Part shown: positions 8,823 through 19,611 of the stretch, piece by piece
How the letters are laid out: each line of letters opens with the position of its first letter
Position numbering within the stretch: position 1 is the stretch's first letter
Origin: an uncultured Adlercreutzia sp.
GTDB taxonomy: Bacteria > Actinomycetota > Coriobacteriia > Coriobacteriales > Eggerthellaceae
Reading direction: 5' to 3'
Length of the DNA: 53,137 nt
NCBI GenBank assembly: GCA_902478715.1
Contig: CABSMC010000007.1
Coordinates: forward strand, 1 to 53,137
The notes under the pieces: model-generated
The model's input: only the letters and a program-made list of their open reading frames with translations
Told to the model about the DNA's origin: nothing
Database searches by the model: none
Made by a program: the position numbers and the translations under genes

Positions 8823-9455
8823 CTACCGCAGGCGCGCGGCCAGCGAGACGGCCTCGCGGCCCAGCTGACGTGCCAGGGCAAAACCGATCTCGTCGCCCTT
8901 CACCGAGCGCCACTGGGGCTGACCCTTCTCGTTCAACCCTGCAAACCCCGTGGCCACCACGCCGCCGGCCAGCGGTGCGCCCGGGGTGCGGGGGTGCACG
9001 GCGAGCATGCCCTGGGTGGCGAACCAGCTGTCCAGAAGCGCGAGCGTCCCCTCCCCTCCGCAGTTGTTGAGGCCGGCCGTGGAAAGCGCGCCGCTCACCT
9101 TGCCCGTCAGCACGTTCTCCGCCATATGGAAGGGGCGCGTGCGATCCATGAAGTTCTTCATCCGCGCGCTCACCGTGCCGAAGTAGTCCGGCGAGGCGAG
9201 CAGAACCACGTCGGCGTCCCGCAACTTCTCGTAGAGGTCGTTCATGTCGTCCGCGAGCGTGCAGCTCGTCTGCGCGAGACAGCGGTTGCAGCCGATACAG
9301 AACCCGATATCGAGCCGGGAGAGCTCCACCAGCTCGCCGCTCACCGGCACTCCGAGCGCCGTCCCCTGCTCGGCCGCGCCGTCGAGCGCCGCCTGCAGAA
9401 GTGCCGCCGTCCCCTTTCCGGCCCGATGGCTCCCATTGATTCCCAGCACTTTCAT
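8823..9455 (-). CDS. Flavodoxin-like NAD(P)H-dependent FMN reductase with Cys motif
   Basis: A 210-residue cytosolic flavoprotein. The N-terminus MKVLGINGSHRAGKGTA is the phosphate-binding loop of the flavodoxin-like FMN reductase fold. CIGCNRCLAQTSC (~50-62) resembles the compact Cys motif of iron-sulfur flavoproteins, and SPDYFGTVSARMKNFMDR (~88) is the typical flavin-contacting stretch. The start at 9453-9455 follows GAGGAG. It lies 85 bases after the enoyl-CoA hydratase gene in the same direction and may be co-transcribed. A role in shuttling electrons or in quinone/aryl reduction is inference. Confidence 0.82.
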   Translation of the reverse strand: MKVLGINGSHRAGKGTAALLQAALDGAAEQGTALGVPVSGELVELSRLDIGFCIGCNRCLAQTSCTLADDMNDLYEKLRDADVVLLASPDYFGTVSARMKNFMDRTRPFHMAENVLTGKVSGALSTAGLNNCGGEGTLALLDSWFATQGMLAVHPRTPGAPLAGGVVATGFAGLNEKGQPQWRSVKGDEIGFALARQLGREAVSLAARLR

Positions 9456-9540
9456 GGGTATTCTCCTCTCCAACGAAGGGAGCCCCGGCCTTGTGGGCTG
9501 CGGGGCTCCAGATAGCAGGTTCGGTTTTGCCGATCCTCTC

Positions 9541-10419
9541 TTACATGTTGTGGAAGGCGTACTTCTCCGGGTTCTCCTTCACGTCGGCACGGTTCTTCGG
9601 GTTCATCTTCAGCGTGCCCATGATGCCGTCGTTGGTGTTGGAGGCCAGCACCTGGTTGCGGTTCTCCATCTTGATGCAGTTCTCGAAGCTGGTGCCGTCC
9701 AGCGAGCACTGCAGGGCCTCCTTGGTGAGGCGCAGACCGAAGGGCGCGGTCTCGCGGCACATCTCCTCGGCCATGGCCACGGCGGTCTCAAGCACGTCGT
9801 CGTCGGCCACCACGCGGTTGGCGAAGCCCCACTCGTAGAGCTTCTGGGCGTCGAAGCGGGCCGGATTCATGAGGATCTCGCAGGCGCGGGCATAGCCGAC
9901 GATCTTCGGGAGGAAGAAGGAGCCGCCCATGTCGGTGCCGGTGTAGCCGATGGACAGGTAGCCGGCGTTCATCTTGTAGGACTCGCCGAGCACGCGCATG
10001 TCGCAGGCGCAGGAGATGGACAGGCCACCGCCCACGGCAAAGCCCTTCAGGGCGCCGATGATGGGCTGCTCGCAGCGGCGCATGTTCACGATCTGGTCGG
10101 AGCACATGCGCTGCATGATGTAGAAGTCGCGCTGGATGCGGCCCATGTCCTCGGGCGGATCGAGGGCGAGGTCGTTCAGGTTGAAGCCGGCGCAGAAGGA
10201 GCGGCCCTCACCGGTCAGCACGATGACGCGGCAGTCCTTGTCCATGCGCACCTTGATGAGGAAGTCGTTGAACTCGGCCATCTGGGCGTAGGACATGGCG
10301 TTCAGGTTGTCCGCATCATTGAAGGAGCAGATGTAGACCGGACCGCGCTGCTCGATCTTCAGCTTCTCGTAGTCGTAGGTGAACTCGGGCAGATGGTAGG
10401 CCTCCTGGTAGACACTCAT
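9541..10419 (-). CDS. Enoyl-CoA hydratase/isomerase (crotonase family)
   Basis: A 292-residue crotonase-fold protein. The oxyanion-hole segments are seen: GEGRSFCAGFNLNDL (~75) and ALKGFAVGGGLSISCACDMRVL (~125). The pattern GYTGTDMGGSFFLPKIVG (~155) occupies the region that carries the second catalytic Glu in enoyl-CoA hydratase; here Asp/Gly stand there, so the chemistry could be isomerisation or another crotonase reaction. A short C-terminal tail rich in Asn/Lys follows. It is divergent from the acyl-CoA ligase pair across 382 AT-rich bases, which suggests the hydratase and ligases act on the same acyl chain. Confidence 0.85.
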   Translation of the reverse strand: MSVYQEAYHLPEFTYDYEKLKIEQRGPVYICSFNDADNLNAMSYAQMAEFNDFLIKVRMDKDCRVIVLTGEGRSFCAGFNLNDLALDPPEDMGRIQRDFYIMQRMCSDQIVNMRRCEQPIIGALKGFAVGGGLSISCACDMRVLGESYKMNAGYLSIGYTGTDMGGSFFLPKIVGYARACEILMNPARFDAQKLYEWGFANRVVADDDVLETAVAMAEEMCRETAPFGLRLTKEALQCSLDGTSFENCIKMENRNQVLASNTNDGIMGTLKMNPKNRADVKENPEKYAFHNM

Positions 10420-10801
10420 GGATGAACCCCTTTCGCGCTTGTTTACTCAAGTTTTACTTTTTAGCCCATTGGAATTTTGTTCCGCCTGACATGCTTCTGA
10501 TTTTTAAGGATGACACAGCGGTTTTCCACGGACAATTTTGAAATATTGTTTCTTTTACTACCCAATTAATTGATTTTGTGGGTCTATAGATTTTCACGCA
10601 TCGCTTGGCCCTATTGACTCATCAATTATTCCAATTATCTTTTCTCAATTTTGGCTTCCTGTCCGATAAATACCTTTGTATGCTAAAAGCACGAATTTCT
10701 TCTGGGTATCAGCGGAGGCGCTCGAGCACCGGGGAGCCGCGCACGAGCGGCCGGGCGCTTCCGTGGCAAAAGGGTTTTAGGTTCTTTAGAAAGGAAGGCC
10801 T
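10420..10801. promoter_or_regulatory. AT-rich divergent promoter region of hydratase and ligase genes
   Basis: 382 bases, strikingly AT-rich against the rest of the window, with no credible gene. Promoter-like pieces toward the plus strand are TTGACT (10614-10619) and TATGCT (10679-10684), but spacing does not join them into one clear promoter. A CTGTCCGAT stretch near 10660-10670 partly resembles the ATCTGTCCCAT motif found elsewhere. Confidence 0.45.
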
Positions 10802-12427
10802 ATGATCACCGATCTCAAGATCAACGAGGAGAAGAAGAAAGAGTACTACGAAAAGGGGTATTGGACGCACGACACCATCCGCGACGTCTGGGAGCGCCAG
10901 GCGCGGGCGAACGCCAACAAGGAATACGTCGCCGACGACCAGGGCTGCCGCATGACCTACGGGGAAGTGGACGACGCGGCAAGCCGTCTGGCCGCGTGGC
11001 TCGTGTCCCAGGGCATAAAGCCCGGCGACGTGGTCACCCTGCAGTTCCCGAACTGGGCCGAGTTCACCATCGCCTACGTGGCCTGCTTCAAGGCCGGCGC
11101 CGTCATCCAGTCGCTCGCCCGCAACTTCAACGGGGCCGACCTCACCTACGCCATGAATCTCGTGGAGAGCCGTGCCTACATCGGGCCCACCTCCTTCCAC
11201 AACGTCGATTACGAGCAGCAGATCCTCGAGATTGCCGACGATATCCCCAGCCTCAAGGTCATCGCGCTGGTGGACAAGAAGGCCCCCAAGCAGACCGACC
11301 TGCCCACCGTGGCCGAAATCGTTGCCACTACCGAGCCCCTCGCCGAGAAGGTGCTCGTCGAATCCGACCAGGTGGCGTGCCTGCTCTCCACCTCCGGCAC
11401 CACGGGCAAGCCCAAGGAGGTCATGCTCACCCACAACAACATCCTGTTCTCCGAGCGCGTCTTCGTCGAGGGCCTCGAGCGCACCTCCGACGACGTCATG
11501 TGGATGCCGGCGCCCTTGAACCACGCCGTGGGCTTCTTCCACGGGCTTGTGGCGCCGATGCTTCTGGGCAGCCGATCCGTGCTCATGCAAGACTTCGCCG
11601 TGAAGGACGCCATCGACCTCATCAACGCCGAGGGCGCCACCTGGTCCATGTGCTCCACGCCGTTCATCTACGACATCGTGAAGTACCTGGACGCCCACCC
11701 GGACGAGTCGCTGCCCACCTACGTGCTGCACTCCTGCGGCGGCGCGCCGGTACCCGGGGCGCTCATCGACCGCGCCCACAACCACGACATCCTGCTCTGC
11801 GAGATCTTCGGCTCCACGGAGAGCTGCCCTCACGTGTTCGTGCCCCCGAGCAAATGCGTGGAATGGAACGGCGACTGGTCCGGCATTCCCTTCCCCGGCA
11901 TCGAGGTGCGCTACATCGACGAGCAGGGAAACGATGTGGCCCCGGGCGTCCAGGGCGAGCACATCTCCCGTGGCCCGCACCAGTTCGTCGGCTACCTGAA
12001 CGAGCCGGAGCGCACCGACCGCGCGCTCACCGACGACGGCTGGTGGTTCTCGGGCGACTTGGGCTACATGGACGAACAGGGGCGCATCCGCATCAACGGC
12101 CGGCGCAAGGAGATCATCATCCGCGGCGGCGAGAACCTGTCGGCCCGCGAGATCGACGACAACCTGGTGGGCTGCCCCGGCGTGGGCGAGTCGGCCACCA
12201 TCGGCATGCCCGACGACCGCCTGGGCGAGCGCATCTGCACCTTCGTGGCGCCTTTGGGCGATACAGTGCCGACCCTGGAGTCGGTCACGGCCTACCTGGA
12301 AGGCGAGGGCGTGCCCAAGCGCCTGTGGCCCGAGCGCATCGAGATCATCGACGAGATCCCGAAGACCCTCATGGGCAAGGTGCGCCGCAACGTCCTCACC
12401 GACGAGCTCGCGGCTCGCATGGCCTAA
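10802..12427 (+). CDS. FadK-like acyl-CoA synthetase (AMP-forming), copy 1
   Basis: A 541-residue ANL-superfamily ligase that would activate a carboxylic acid with ATP and CoA. Visible motifs: P-loop STSGTTGKPKEVMLTH (~198), GSTESCPH (~340), the hinge GRRKEIIIRGGENLSAREID (~438-457) and a C-terminal Lys in GKVRRN (~525). The sequence, including LTHNNILFSER and the N-terminal WTHDTI region, resembles E. coli FadK, the anaerobically used medium/short-chain ligase. GGAAGG precedes the ATG. It is a close paralogue of the next gene, separated by a terminator, so the two can be expressed separately. Confidence 0.88.
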   Translation: MITDLKINEEKKKEYYEKGYWTHDTIRDVWERQARANANKEYVADDQGCRMTYGEVDDAASRLAAWLVSQGIKPGDVVTLQFPNWAEFTIAYVACFKAGAVIQSLARNFNGADLTYAMNLVESRAYIGPTSFHNVDYEQQILEIADDIPSLKVIALVDKKAPKQTDLPTVAEIVATTEPLAEKVLVESDQVACLLSTSGTTGKPKEVMLTHNNILFSERVFVEGLERTSDDVMWMPAPLNHAVGFFHGLVAPMLLGSRSVLMQDFAVKDAIDLINAEGATWSMCSTPFIYDIVKYLDAHPDESLPTYVLHSCGGAPVPGALIDRAHNHDILLCEIFGSTESCPHVFVPPSKCVEWNGDWSGIPFPGIEVRYIDEQGNDVAPGVQGEHISRGPHQFVGYLNEPERTDRALTDDGWWFSGDLGYMDEQGRIRINGRRKEIIIRGGENLSAREIDDNLVGCPGVGESATIGMPDDRLGERICTFVAPLGDTVPTLESVTAYLEGEGVPKRLWPERIEIIDEIPKTLMGKVRRNVLTDELAARMA

Positions 12428-12462
12428 GGGCGGCGGGAACGACAAGCTGACACGATACCGAT

Positions 12463-12490
12463 AGGGCATTCCTATGAATGCCCTTTTTCT
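12463..12490 (+). terminator. Terminator between the two acyl-CoA ligases
   Basis: AGGGCATTC (12463-12471), loop CTAT, GAATGCCCT (12476-12484), then TTTTCTT. A standard intrinsic terminator on the plus strand. Confidence 0.85.
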
Positions 12491-12591
12491 TACTATGACC
12501 GTTTCGGCTCCATCGTTTGTATGATGGTAGCCATAAGGTTCGGGCCGCCCGGGGATTGATAGCGGCCGATCAGAGAGCAGAAGGGGCTGAC

Positions 12592-14244
12592 ATGATCGAC
12601 GACCTGAAGATCAACGAGACGCTGAAGGAGCGTTGGTACGCCGAGGGGTACTGGACGCACGACACCATTGCCGACATCTGGCAGCGCGCAGCCGTCGCGC
12701 ACCCCGATCGCGAGTACGTCTGCGACGACACGGGAAGCCGCCTCACCTATGGAGAAGTAGACGACAAAGCCGGGCGCGTGGCCGCATGGCTTATCGCCGA
12801 GGGCGTAAAAGCCGGCGACGTTGTCACCCTGCAGTTCCCCACCTGGGCCGAGTTTACCATCGCCTATGTGGCCGTGCTGAAAGTCGGCGGCGTGGTGCAC
12901 CCGGTGCCGCGCAACTACAACGACATGGATCTGGAATACGCCATGAATCTCGTGGGCACCCGGGCGTATCTCTCCCCCACCTTCTCTCACAACACCGACT
13001 ACGAGGCGCAGATCCTCTCCGTTCGCGACGCCGTGCCGACGCTCGCCGCCATCGCCGTGCTGGACAAGCAGGCGCCGAGCCACTCGGAGCTACCCACCTT
13101 CGACGACATTTACGAGCGCTTCGAGCCCTTGCGCGAGCCCGTTCCGGTGTCCGCCGATTCCGTGGCCTGCATCCTGCCCACCTCGGGCACCACGGGCAAG
13201 CCGAAGCAGTCCATGCTCACCCACAACAACATCCTGTTCTCCGAGCGCGTCTTCACGAGCGAGTTGGGGCGCACCCAGGGCGACGTCATGTTCATGCCCT
13301 CGCCCTTGAACCACGCCACCGGCTTCTTCCATGGGCTCATCTCGCCGCTTCTGCTCGGCGGGCGGACGGTGCTGCAGCAGGACTTCCGCCCGCGCGAGGC
13401 CATCGAGCTCATGAACGCCGAGGGCGTCACCTGGTCCATGTCGGCCACGCCGTTCATCTACGACATGCTGAACGTGCTGGACGCCGAGGACGGCCTGGCC
13501 TTCGACACCCTGCGGCTGTTCTGCTGCGGCGGCGCGCCCTTGCCCCCGGCGCTCATCGAGCGCGCGGCCCGCTACGGGGTGCTACTCTGCGAGATCTACG
13601 GCTCCACGGAGAGCTGCCCGCACGTGTTCGTCCCTCCAGAGAAGTGCGCCGAATGGAACGGCGCCTGGTCGGGCGTGCCCTTCGCGGGCATCGAGGTCAA
13701 GGTCATCGACGAGGCCGGCAACGAGGTGCCCCGGGGCGCCCAGGGCGAGGAGATCTCGCGGGGGCCGCACATGTTCGTGGGGTACCTGAACGAGCGCGAC
13801 CGCACCGATCGCGCCCTGGACGATGAGGGATGGTTCTATAGCGGCGATTTATGCTACATGGATGGGGAGGGGCGCATCCGCATCAACGGGCGCAAGAAGG
13901 AGGTCATCATCCGCGGCGGCGAGAACATCTCGGCCCGGGAGATCGACGACGACCTCATCGGCGCGCCGGGGTTGGCCAACTCGGCCACCATCGGCATGCC
14001 GGACGCGCGCCTCGGCGAGCGCATCTGCACCTTCGTCGTACCGAGCGACCCCGCCGCGCCTCCCACCCAGGACGATCTCATCGCCTACCTGAGGGAGCGC
14101 CACGTGGCCAAGCGCCTGTGGCCCGAGCGCATCGAGATCATCGACGAGATCCCCGTCACCGCCACTGGCAAGGTGAAGCGCTTCATCCTCGCGCAAATCT
14201 TGAAGGAGCGCATGGAAGCGGAGTGCTCTCTTCACCGTCGGTAG
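12592..14244 (+). CDS. FadK-like acyl-CoA synthetase (AMP-forming), copy 2
   Basis: A 550-residue paralogue of the preceding ligase. Motifs are kept: PTSGTTGKPKQSMLTH, GSTESCPHVF, GRKKEVIIRGGENISAREID and C-terminal GKVKRF. The start MIDDLKINET at 12592 follows AAGGGG and aligns with the start of copy 1; an upstream ATG would add 25 unaligned residues. The two copies are near-identical around the active site but differ in the acyl-pocket half, for example AVGFFHGLV against ATGFFHGLI and CSTPFIYDI against SATPFIYDM. A tandem duplication with divergence toward different chain lengths or substrates is inferred. Confidence 0.88.
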   Translation: MIDDLKINETLKERWYAEGYWTHDTIADIWQRAAVAHPDREYVCDDTGSRLTYGEVDDKAGRVAAWLIAEGVKAGDVVTLQFPTWAEFTIAYVAVLKVGGVVHPVPRNYNDMDLEYAMNLVGTRAYLSPTFSHNTDYEAQILSVRDAVPTLAAIAVLDKQAPSHSELPTFDDIYERFEPLREPVPVSADSVACILPTSGTTGKPKQSMLTHNNILFSERVFTSELGRTQGDVMFMPSPLNHATGFFHGLISPLLLGGRTVLQQDFRPREAIELMNAEGVTWSMSATPFIYDMLNVLDAEDGLAFDTLRLFCCGGAPLPPALIERAARYGVLLCEIYGSTESCPHVFVPPEKCAEWNGAWSGVPFAGIEVKVIDEAGNEVPRGAQGEEISRGPHMFVGYLNERDRTDRALDDEGWFYSGDLCYMDGEGRIRINGRKKEVIIRGGENISAREIDDDLIGAPGLANSATIGMPDARLGERICTFVVPSDPAAPPTQDDLIAYLRERHVAKRLWPERIEIIDEIPVTATGKVKRFILAQILKERMEAECSLHRR

Positions 14245-14248
14245 AGTA

Positions 14249-14366
14249 GGCTGCCGCTGGGAGGTGTGCCTCCACGCGCAGTTCCGCAGCGAACGAAAGT
14301 GCCCAGTGGGCACTTTCGCCGAGCGAGGACTGTTTGAGCATGGAGGTATACCTCCTAGCGGCAGCC
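14249..14366. repeat. Nested inverted repeat (large stem-loop with inner hairpin)
   Basis: Outer arms 14249-14274 and 14341-14366 are complementary over 26 positions, with three differences, all compatible with G-U pairing on one RNA strand. The right arm contains the perfect palindrome GGAGGTATACCTCC (14342-14355). Inside lies a perfect 11-bp hairpin, CGAAAGTGCCC-AGT-GGGCACTTTCG (14294-14318). It follows the ligase stop codon by 4 bases and precedes a bidirectional terminator. It could be a 3'-UTR structure or a dispersed repeat. Confidence 0.7.
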
Positions 14367-14377
14367 GGACAAGCAGC

Positions 14378-14415
14378 AAAAAGCCCGAGCACCGCTGATC
14401 GCGCTCGGGCTTTTT
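14378..14415. terminator. Bidirectional terminator between convergent ligase and ACAD genes
   Basis: AAAAAGCCCGAGC (14378-14390) pairs with GCTCGGGCTTTTT (14403-14415). T-runs lie on both strands, so it serves the plus-strand ligase and the minus-strand dehydrogenase. Confidence 0.9.
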
Positions 14416-14434
14416 GCTAGAGACTTCTTTTAAC

Positions 14435-15577
14435 TTATCGGTACTCCCGGTCGAGCTCCTTGGCGATGGTCATGCGCTGGATCTGGTTCGATCCCTCGAA
14501 GATCTGGAAGATCTTGGCGTCGCGCATGAGCTTCTCAACGGGATACTCCTCGGAATAGCCGTAGCCGCCGAGCACCTGCACGGCGTTGCTCACCACCTCC
14601 TGCATGGCGTCGGTGACGAAGGTCTTCACGATGGCGCCGTCCTTGCGCACCATCTCACCGGCGTCCATCTGGCGCATGCAGTTGTTCACGAGGACGCGCG
14701 CCGCCTCGGTCTTGATGGCCATATCGGCCAGCATAGCCTGCACCATCTCGAAGTCGATGAGGCGCCGCCCGAACTGCTTGCGCTGCTTGGCGTAGGCCAC
14801 GGCCTCGTCGAGCGCCCGCTGCATGATGCCCACGGCCAGCGTCGAGATGAAGGCCCGGGAGAGGTTCAGCGCGTTCAGCGCGATGGACATGCCGCATCCG
14901 ACTTCCCCGATGACGGCGCTTCTCGGTACGCGCACGTTCTCGAGAACGACCTCCGTGGTGTCCGACAGGCGGAAGCCCATCTTGTGCTCCTTGGCGCTGG
15001 CAGCAAGGCCCGGGGTGTCGCCGTCGATGAGGAAGCCCGTGATGCCGTGGGCGCCGGCTTCCGGATCGGTCTTGGCGAACACCACGTAAATGTCGGAGAT
15101 GGAGCCATTGGTGATGAAGGTCTTCGTCCCGTTCAGGACGTACTCGTCGCCGTCGAGCACCGCCGTGGTACGCATGGCGGCGACGTCCGACCCAGCGTTC
15201 GCCTCGGTGAGGCAGAAGGCGGCGAATCCGTTGTTCTCGGTCTTTTCCACGAAGTGGCGCGCCTGCTCCTCGGTGCCGTTCAGAAGGATGTTGCGGAAGG
15301 CGACGAAGTTCGTGACGAAGGTGTCGGCGTAGGCGGCGTCAACCCAGGCCAGCTCCTCGAACATCATGGCGCAGGTCTCGTAGCTTAAGCCCATGCCGCC
15401 GAACTGCTCGGGGATCTCCACCATGTGCAGTCCCAAATCGAAGCCCCACTGGTACAGCTCGCGGGGGCACTCCCCTGCCTTGTCGGCCGCGGCCACGTAC
15501 GGCATGACCTCGTTGCGGGCGACGTCGCGCACAAGCTTCACGAGCTCGCGCTGCTCCTCGGTGTAGGTGATGGCCAT
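14435..15577 (-). CDS. Acyl-CoA dehydrogenase, short/medium-chain type
   Basis: A 380-residue FAD enzyme that interconverts acyl-CoA and trans-2-enoyl-CoA with ETF as partner. The order is the usual one: helical N-domain, beta domain with CLTEANAGSD (~130) and NGTKTFITNG (~155), and helical C-domain with RKQFGR (~245) and QVLGGYGYSEEYPVEKLMRD (~335). The catalytic base is present as Glu in IFEGSNQIQR (~363), the SCAD/MCAD position. The start MAITYTEEQ at 15575-15577 follows AGAGGAAA; the longer reading is rejected. It is the last gene of a same-strand series after the ETF operon (gap 79 bases), so it may receive the ETF encoded upstream. Confidence 0.92.
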   Translation of the reverse strand: MAITYTEEQRELVKLVRDVARNEVMPYVAAADKAGECPRELYQWGFDLGLHMVEIPEQFGGMGLSYETCAMMFEELAWVDAAYADTFVTNFVAFRNILLNGTEEQARHFVEKTENNGFAAFCLTEANAGSDVAAMRTTAVLDGDEYVLNGTKTFITNGSISDIYVVFAKTDPEAGAHGITGFLIDGDTPGLAASAKEHKMGFRLSDTTEVVLENVRVPRSAVIGEVGCGMSIALNALNLSRAFISTLAVGIMQRALDEAVAYAKQRKQFGRRLIDFEMVQAMLADMAIKTEAARVLVNNCMRQMDAGEMVRKDGAIVKTFVTDAMQEVVSNAVQVLGGYGYSEEYPVEKLMRDAKIFQIFEGSNQIQRMTIAKELDREYR

Positions 15578-15656
15578 AGGTTTCCTCTCTCTTTCAGCCC
15601 CGCGGGGCACTTGCATGCAGCTCTATCGCGTGCCGGGCGGAACGAGGCCGCCGGCG

Positions 15657-16469
15657 CTAGCGGTTCTCCTGCAGGATGCCCTCGTCGAAGGCATAGCGCA
15701 GCTGGGCGTTCACCGAGCGAACGGCGCCGTCGTGCAGCTCGGGCCGCACGTCGTTGTACACAGCCTCTACTAAGGCCTCGGCATCGGCGGGGATGCCGCT
15801 GCGAACCGCGGACACCACCTGCTGCAGCCGCTGGAGGCGGTGACGGCGCGCCTGCTCGATGCGCTCGGAGGGGTTCTCGATCACCGGCCCGTGGCCCGTC
15901 AGCAGGCGCTCCACGCCGCGCTCGGCCACCAGGCGCCCGAGCACGTCCAAACTCGCCAGATAGTCGCCCATGCGCCCGTCGGGCCAGCAGACCATCGTGG
16001 GGCTCTGGGCGAACACCACATCCCCCGTCACCACGAGCGCGCCCTCTTCCACAAGAAAGCCCACCGAATCGCTGGAGTGGCCGGGCAGCGGCACGACCTC
16101 GATAGCCAGCGACACCCCGGGCAATTCAAGGGGCCCAGGGCCCAGCGTGCCCGACGCCACGCCCAGCACCGGCGCGCCGAAGACCCGACCCGCCTCCTCG
16201 GCGCACTCGGCGTGGTCGAAATGATCGTGGGTTACCGCCACGGCGGCCACGGTGAGGCCGCGCCGAGCGCAGGCCTCGGCGATGCGCCCGATGCAGGCGG
16301 CGTCGTCGGGACCCGGATCCACCACCAGGCAGGCCCCGTCGTTCGGAGCGGCGAGAATCCAGCTGTTGGTGCCGTGATAGGTGAGCGGCGTGGCGTTGGG
16401 ATGTCGCACGCACTGGGCGAAAGGCCCCACCATGGCCTCGTTGTCCGGAGGCGTGAAGCGCGCACTCAT
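15657..16469 (-). CDS. MBL-fold metallo-hydrolase (LACTB2-like)
   Basis: A 270-residue metallo-beta-lactamase-fold hydrolase. The metal-binding residues are seen: THDHFDHAE (HxHxDH, ~88), LPGHSSDSVG (~140), TGDVVF (Asp bridge, ~160) and LTGHGPVI (~205). The C-terminal helical part is as in LACTB2-like proteins. The ATG at 16467-16469 overlaps the NUDIX stop as ATGA, so the two are translationally coupled. Within an ETF operon it may cleave a thioester, lactone or phosphodiester; the natural substrate is unknown. Confidence 0.8.
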   Translation of the reverse strand: MSARFTPPDNEAMVGPFAQCVRHPNATPLTYHGTNSWILAAPNDGACLVVDPGPDDAACIGRIAEACARRGLTVAAVAVTHDHFDHAECAEEAGRVFGAPVLGVASGTLGPGPLELPGVSLAIEVVPLPGHSSDSVGFLVEEGALVVTGDVVFAQSPTMVCWPDGRMGDYLASLDVLGRLVAERGVERLLTGHGPVIENPSERIEQARRHRLQRLQQVVSAVRSGIPADAEALVEAVYNDVRPELHDGAVRSVNAQLRYAFDEGILQENR

Positions 16470-17490
16470 GTCTCGCTCACCTCGCAGCCGAGCACCACCT
16501 CGCCGCACGCCCGCGCCACCGGATGCGGCCGCACGTGCCCGTCGAAGGGAGCGTTCCACGCCTCGTCCACCGACGTCGCTGCCACGATGGAGGTGAGGTT
16601 GGAAATGGTCGGAGGCACGAGCTTGAGCAGGCCCGCATCGAAGCGCGCCAGGGCCTCGCCCGGGGCGATCCAGGCCGCCTCCACGGCCTCGCTCGTGCGG
16701 CCGTCGGCGTGCTGCCCCTCGGGCAGCCGCGCCAGGAAGAAATAGGTATCGTAACGCCGTGCCTCGCTTTCGGGAGTGACCCAATGGCTGCGCAGGCGCA
16801 TCAGATCACTGCGCAGCACGAGCCCCCGCTCGCGAAGGAATTCCCCGAAGGAGACGCGCCGCGTGGCCACGGCTTCACGTTCGGCAGCCCAATGGTCTTC
16901 GCGCTCGTCGACGGGCGCGCCTCCGTCGGGAGCAGAGGCCAGAAGCACGCCGCTCTCCTCGAAGACCTCCCGGGCCGCCGCCGTAATGACGCCTTTTGCC
17001 ACGGACACGGGACAGCTCATGAGACAGGCCCACTGCTCCGGAGAAGGCCCGGCCCAGGGCACGGCACATTCCACATCCCGCACGTCCATGCCGCCGCCGG
17101 GAAACACCACGGCGTCCGGAGTGAAGGCCATGGTGGAGGCGCGGCGCAGCATGAAGACATCCACCGGAGCCGCATCCACGGTCTCCTCGATGGGCGCTCC
17201 CCCCGCCAGCGGGCTCTCGAAACGACGGTAATGGGGCTTGCCCTCGCTCACCAGCATAACCGTGGCGGCCATGCGCGGGGCCACCGGCTCGCCGGGCGTT
17301 CCTGCGAGGAAGGCCCGGGCGCGTTCCACCACACCAGGCTGATCGTCCACCGAGTACTCCACGTAGGCGCCGGGGGAAAGCGGCTCTCGGATGCTCTGGA
17401 CACGCCGTCCCTCCGCCGCGCCCGCAGCCGTCGCGCCCACCGCCTTCGCCGTCTTCTCGGCTCCGTGCCTCATCTTGCCCGCGCTCTCGC

Positions 17491-17494
<4 letters not shown>
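16466..17494 (-). CDS. NUDIX hydrolase, NUDT19/CoA-diphosphatase-like
   Basis: A 342-residue NUDIX protein. The NUDIX box is recognisable as VFPGGGMD (~130) followed after an insertion by AAAREVFEESGVLL (~180), with the catalytic REXXEE. The long insertion between GG and REXXEE and the size recall NUDT19-type enzymes, which split CoA species; this would fit a gene beside ETF and acyl-CoA genes. The first ~35 residues are Ala/Gly/Lys-rich. The start MSESAGK at 17492-17494 overlaps the preceding stop as ATGA. It is coupled on both sides, to the Fe-S oxidoreductase and to the MBL hydrolase. Confidence 0.8.
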
Positions 17495-19599
<2,105 letters not shown>

Positions 19600-19611
19600 G
19601 ACGCACCTCCC

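Noticed and set aside
10605..10805. Small 66-residue plus-strand reading before the ligase
   Set aside because: It spans the AT-rich promoter region, has no ribosome-binding site and its end overlaps the ligase start; no family resemblance.
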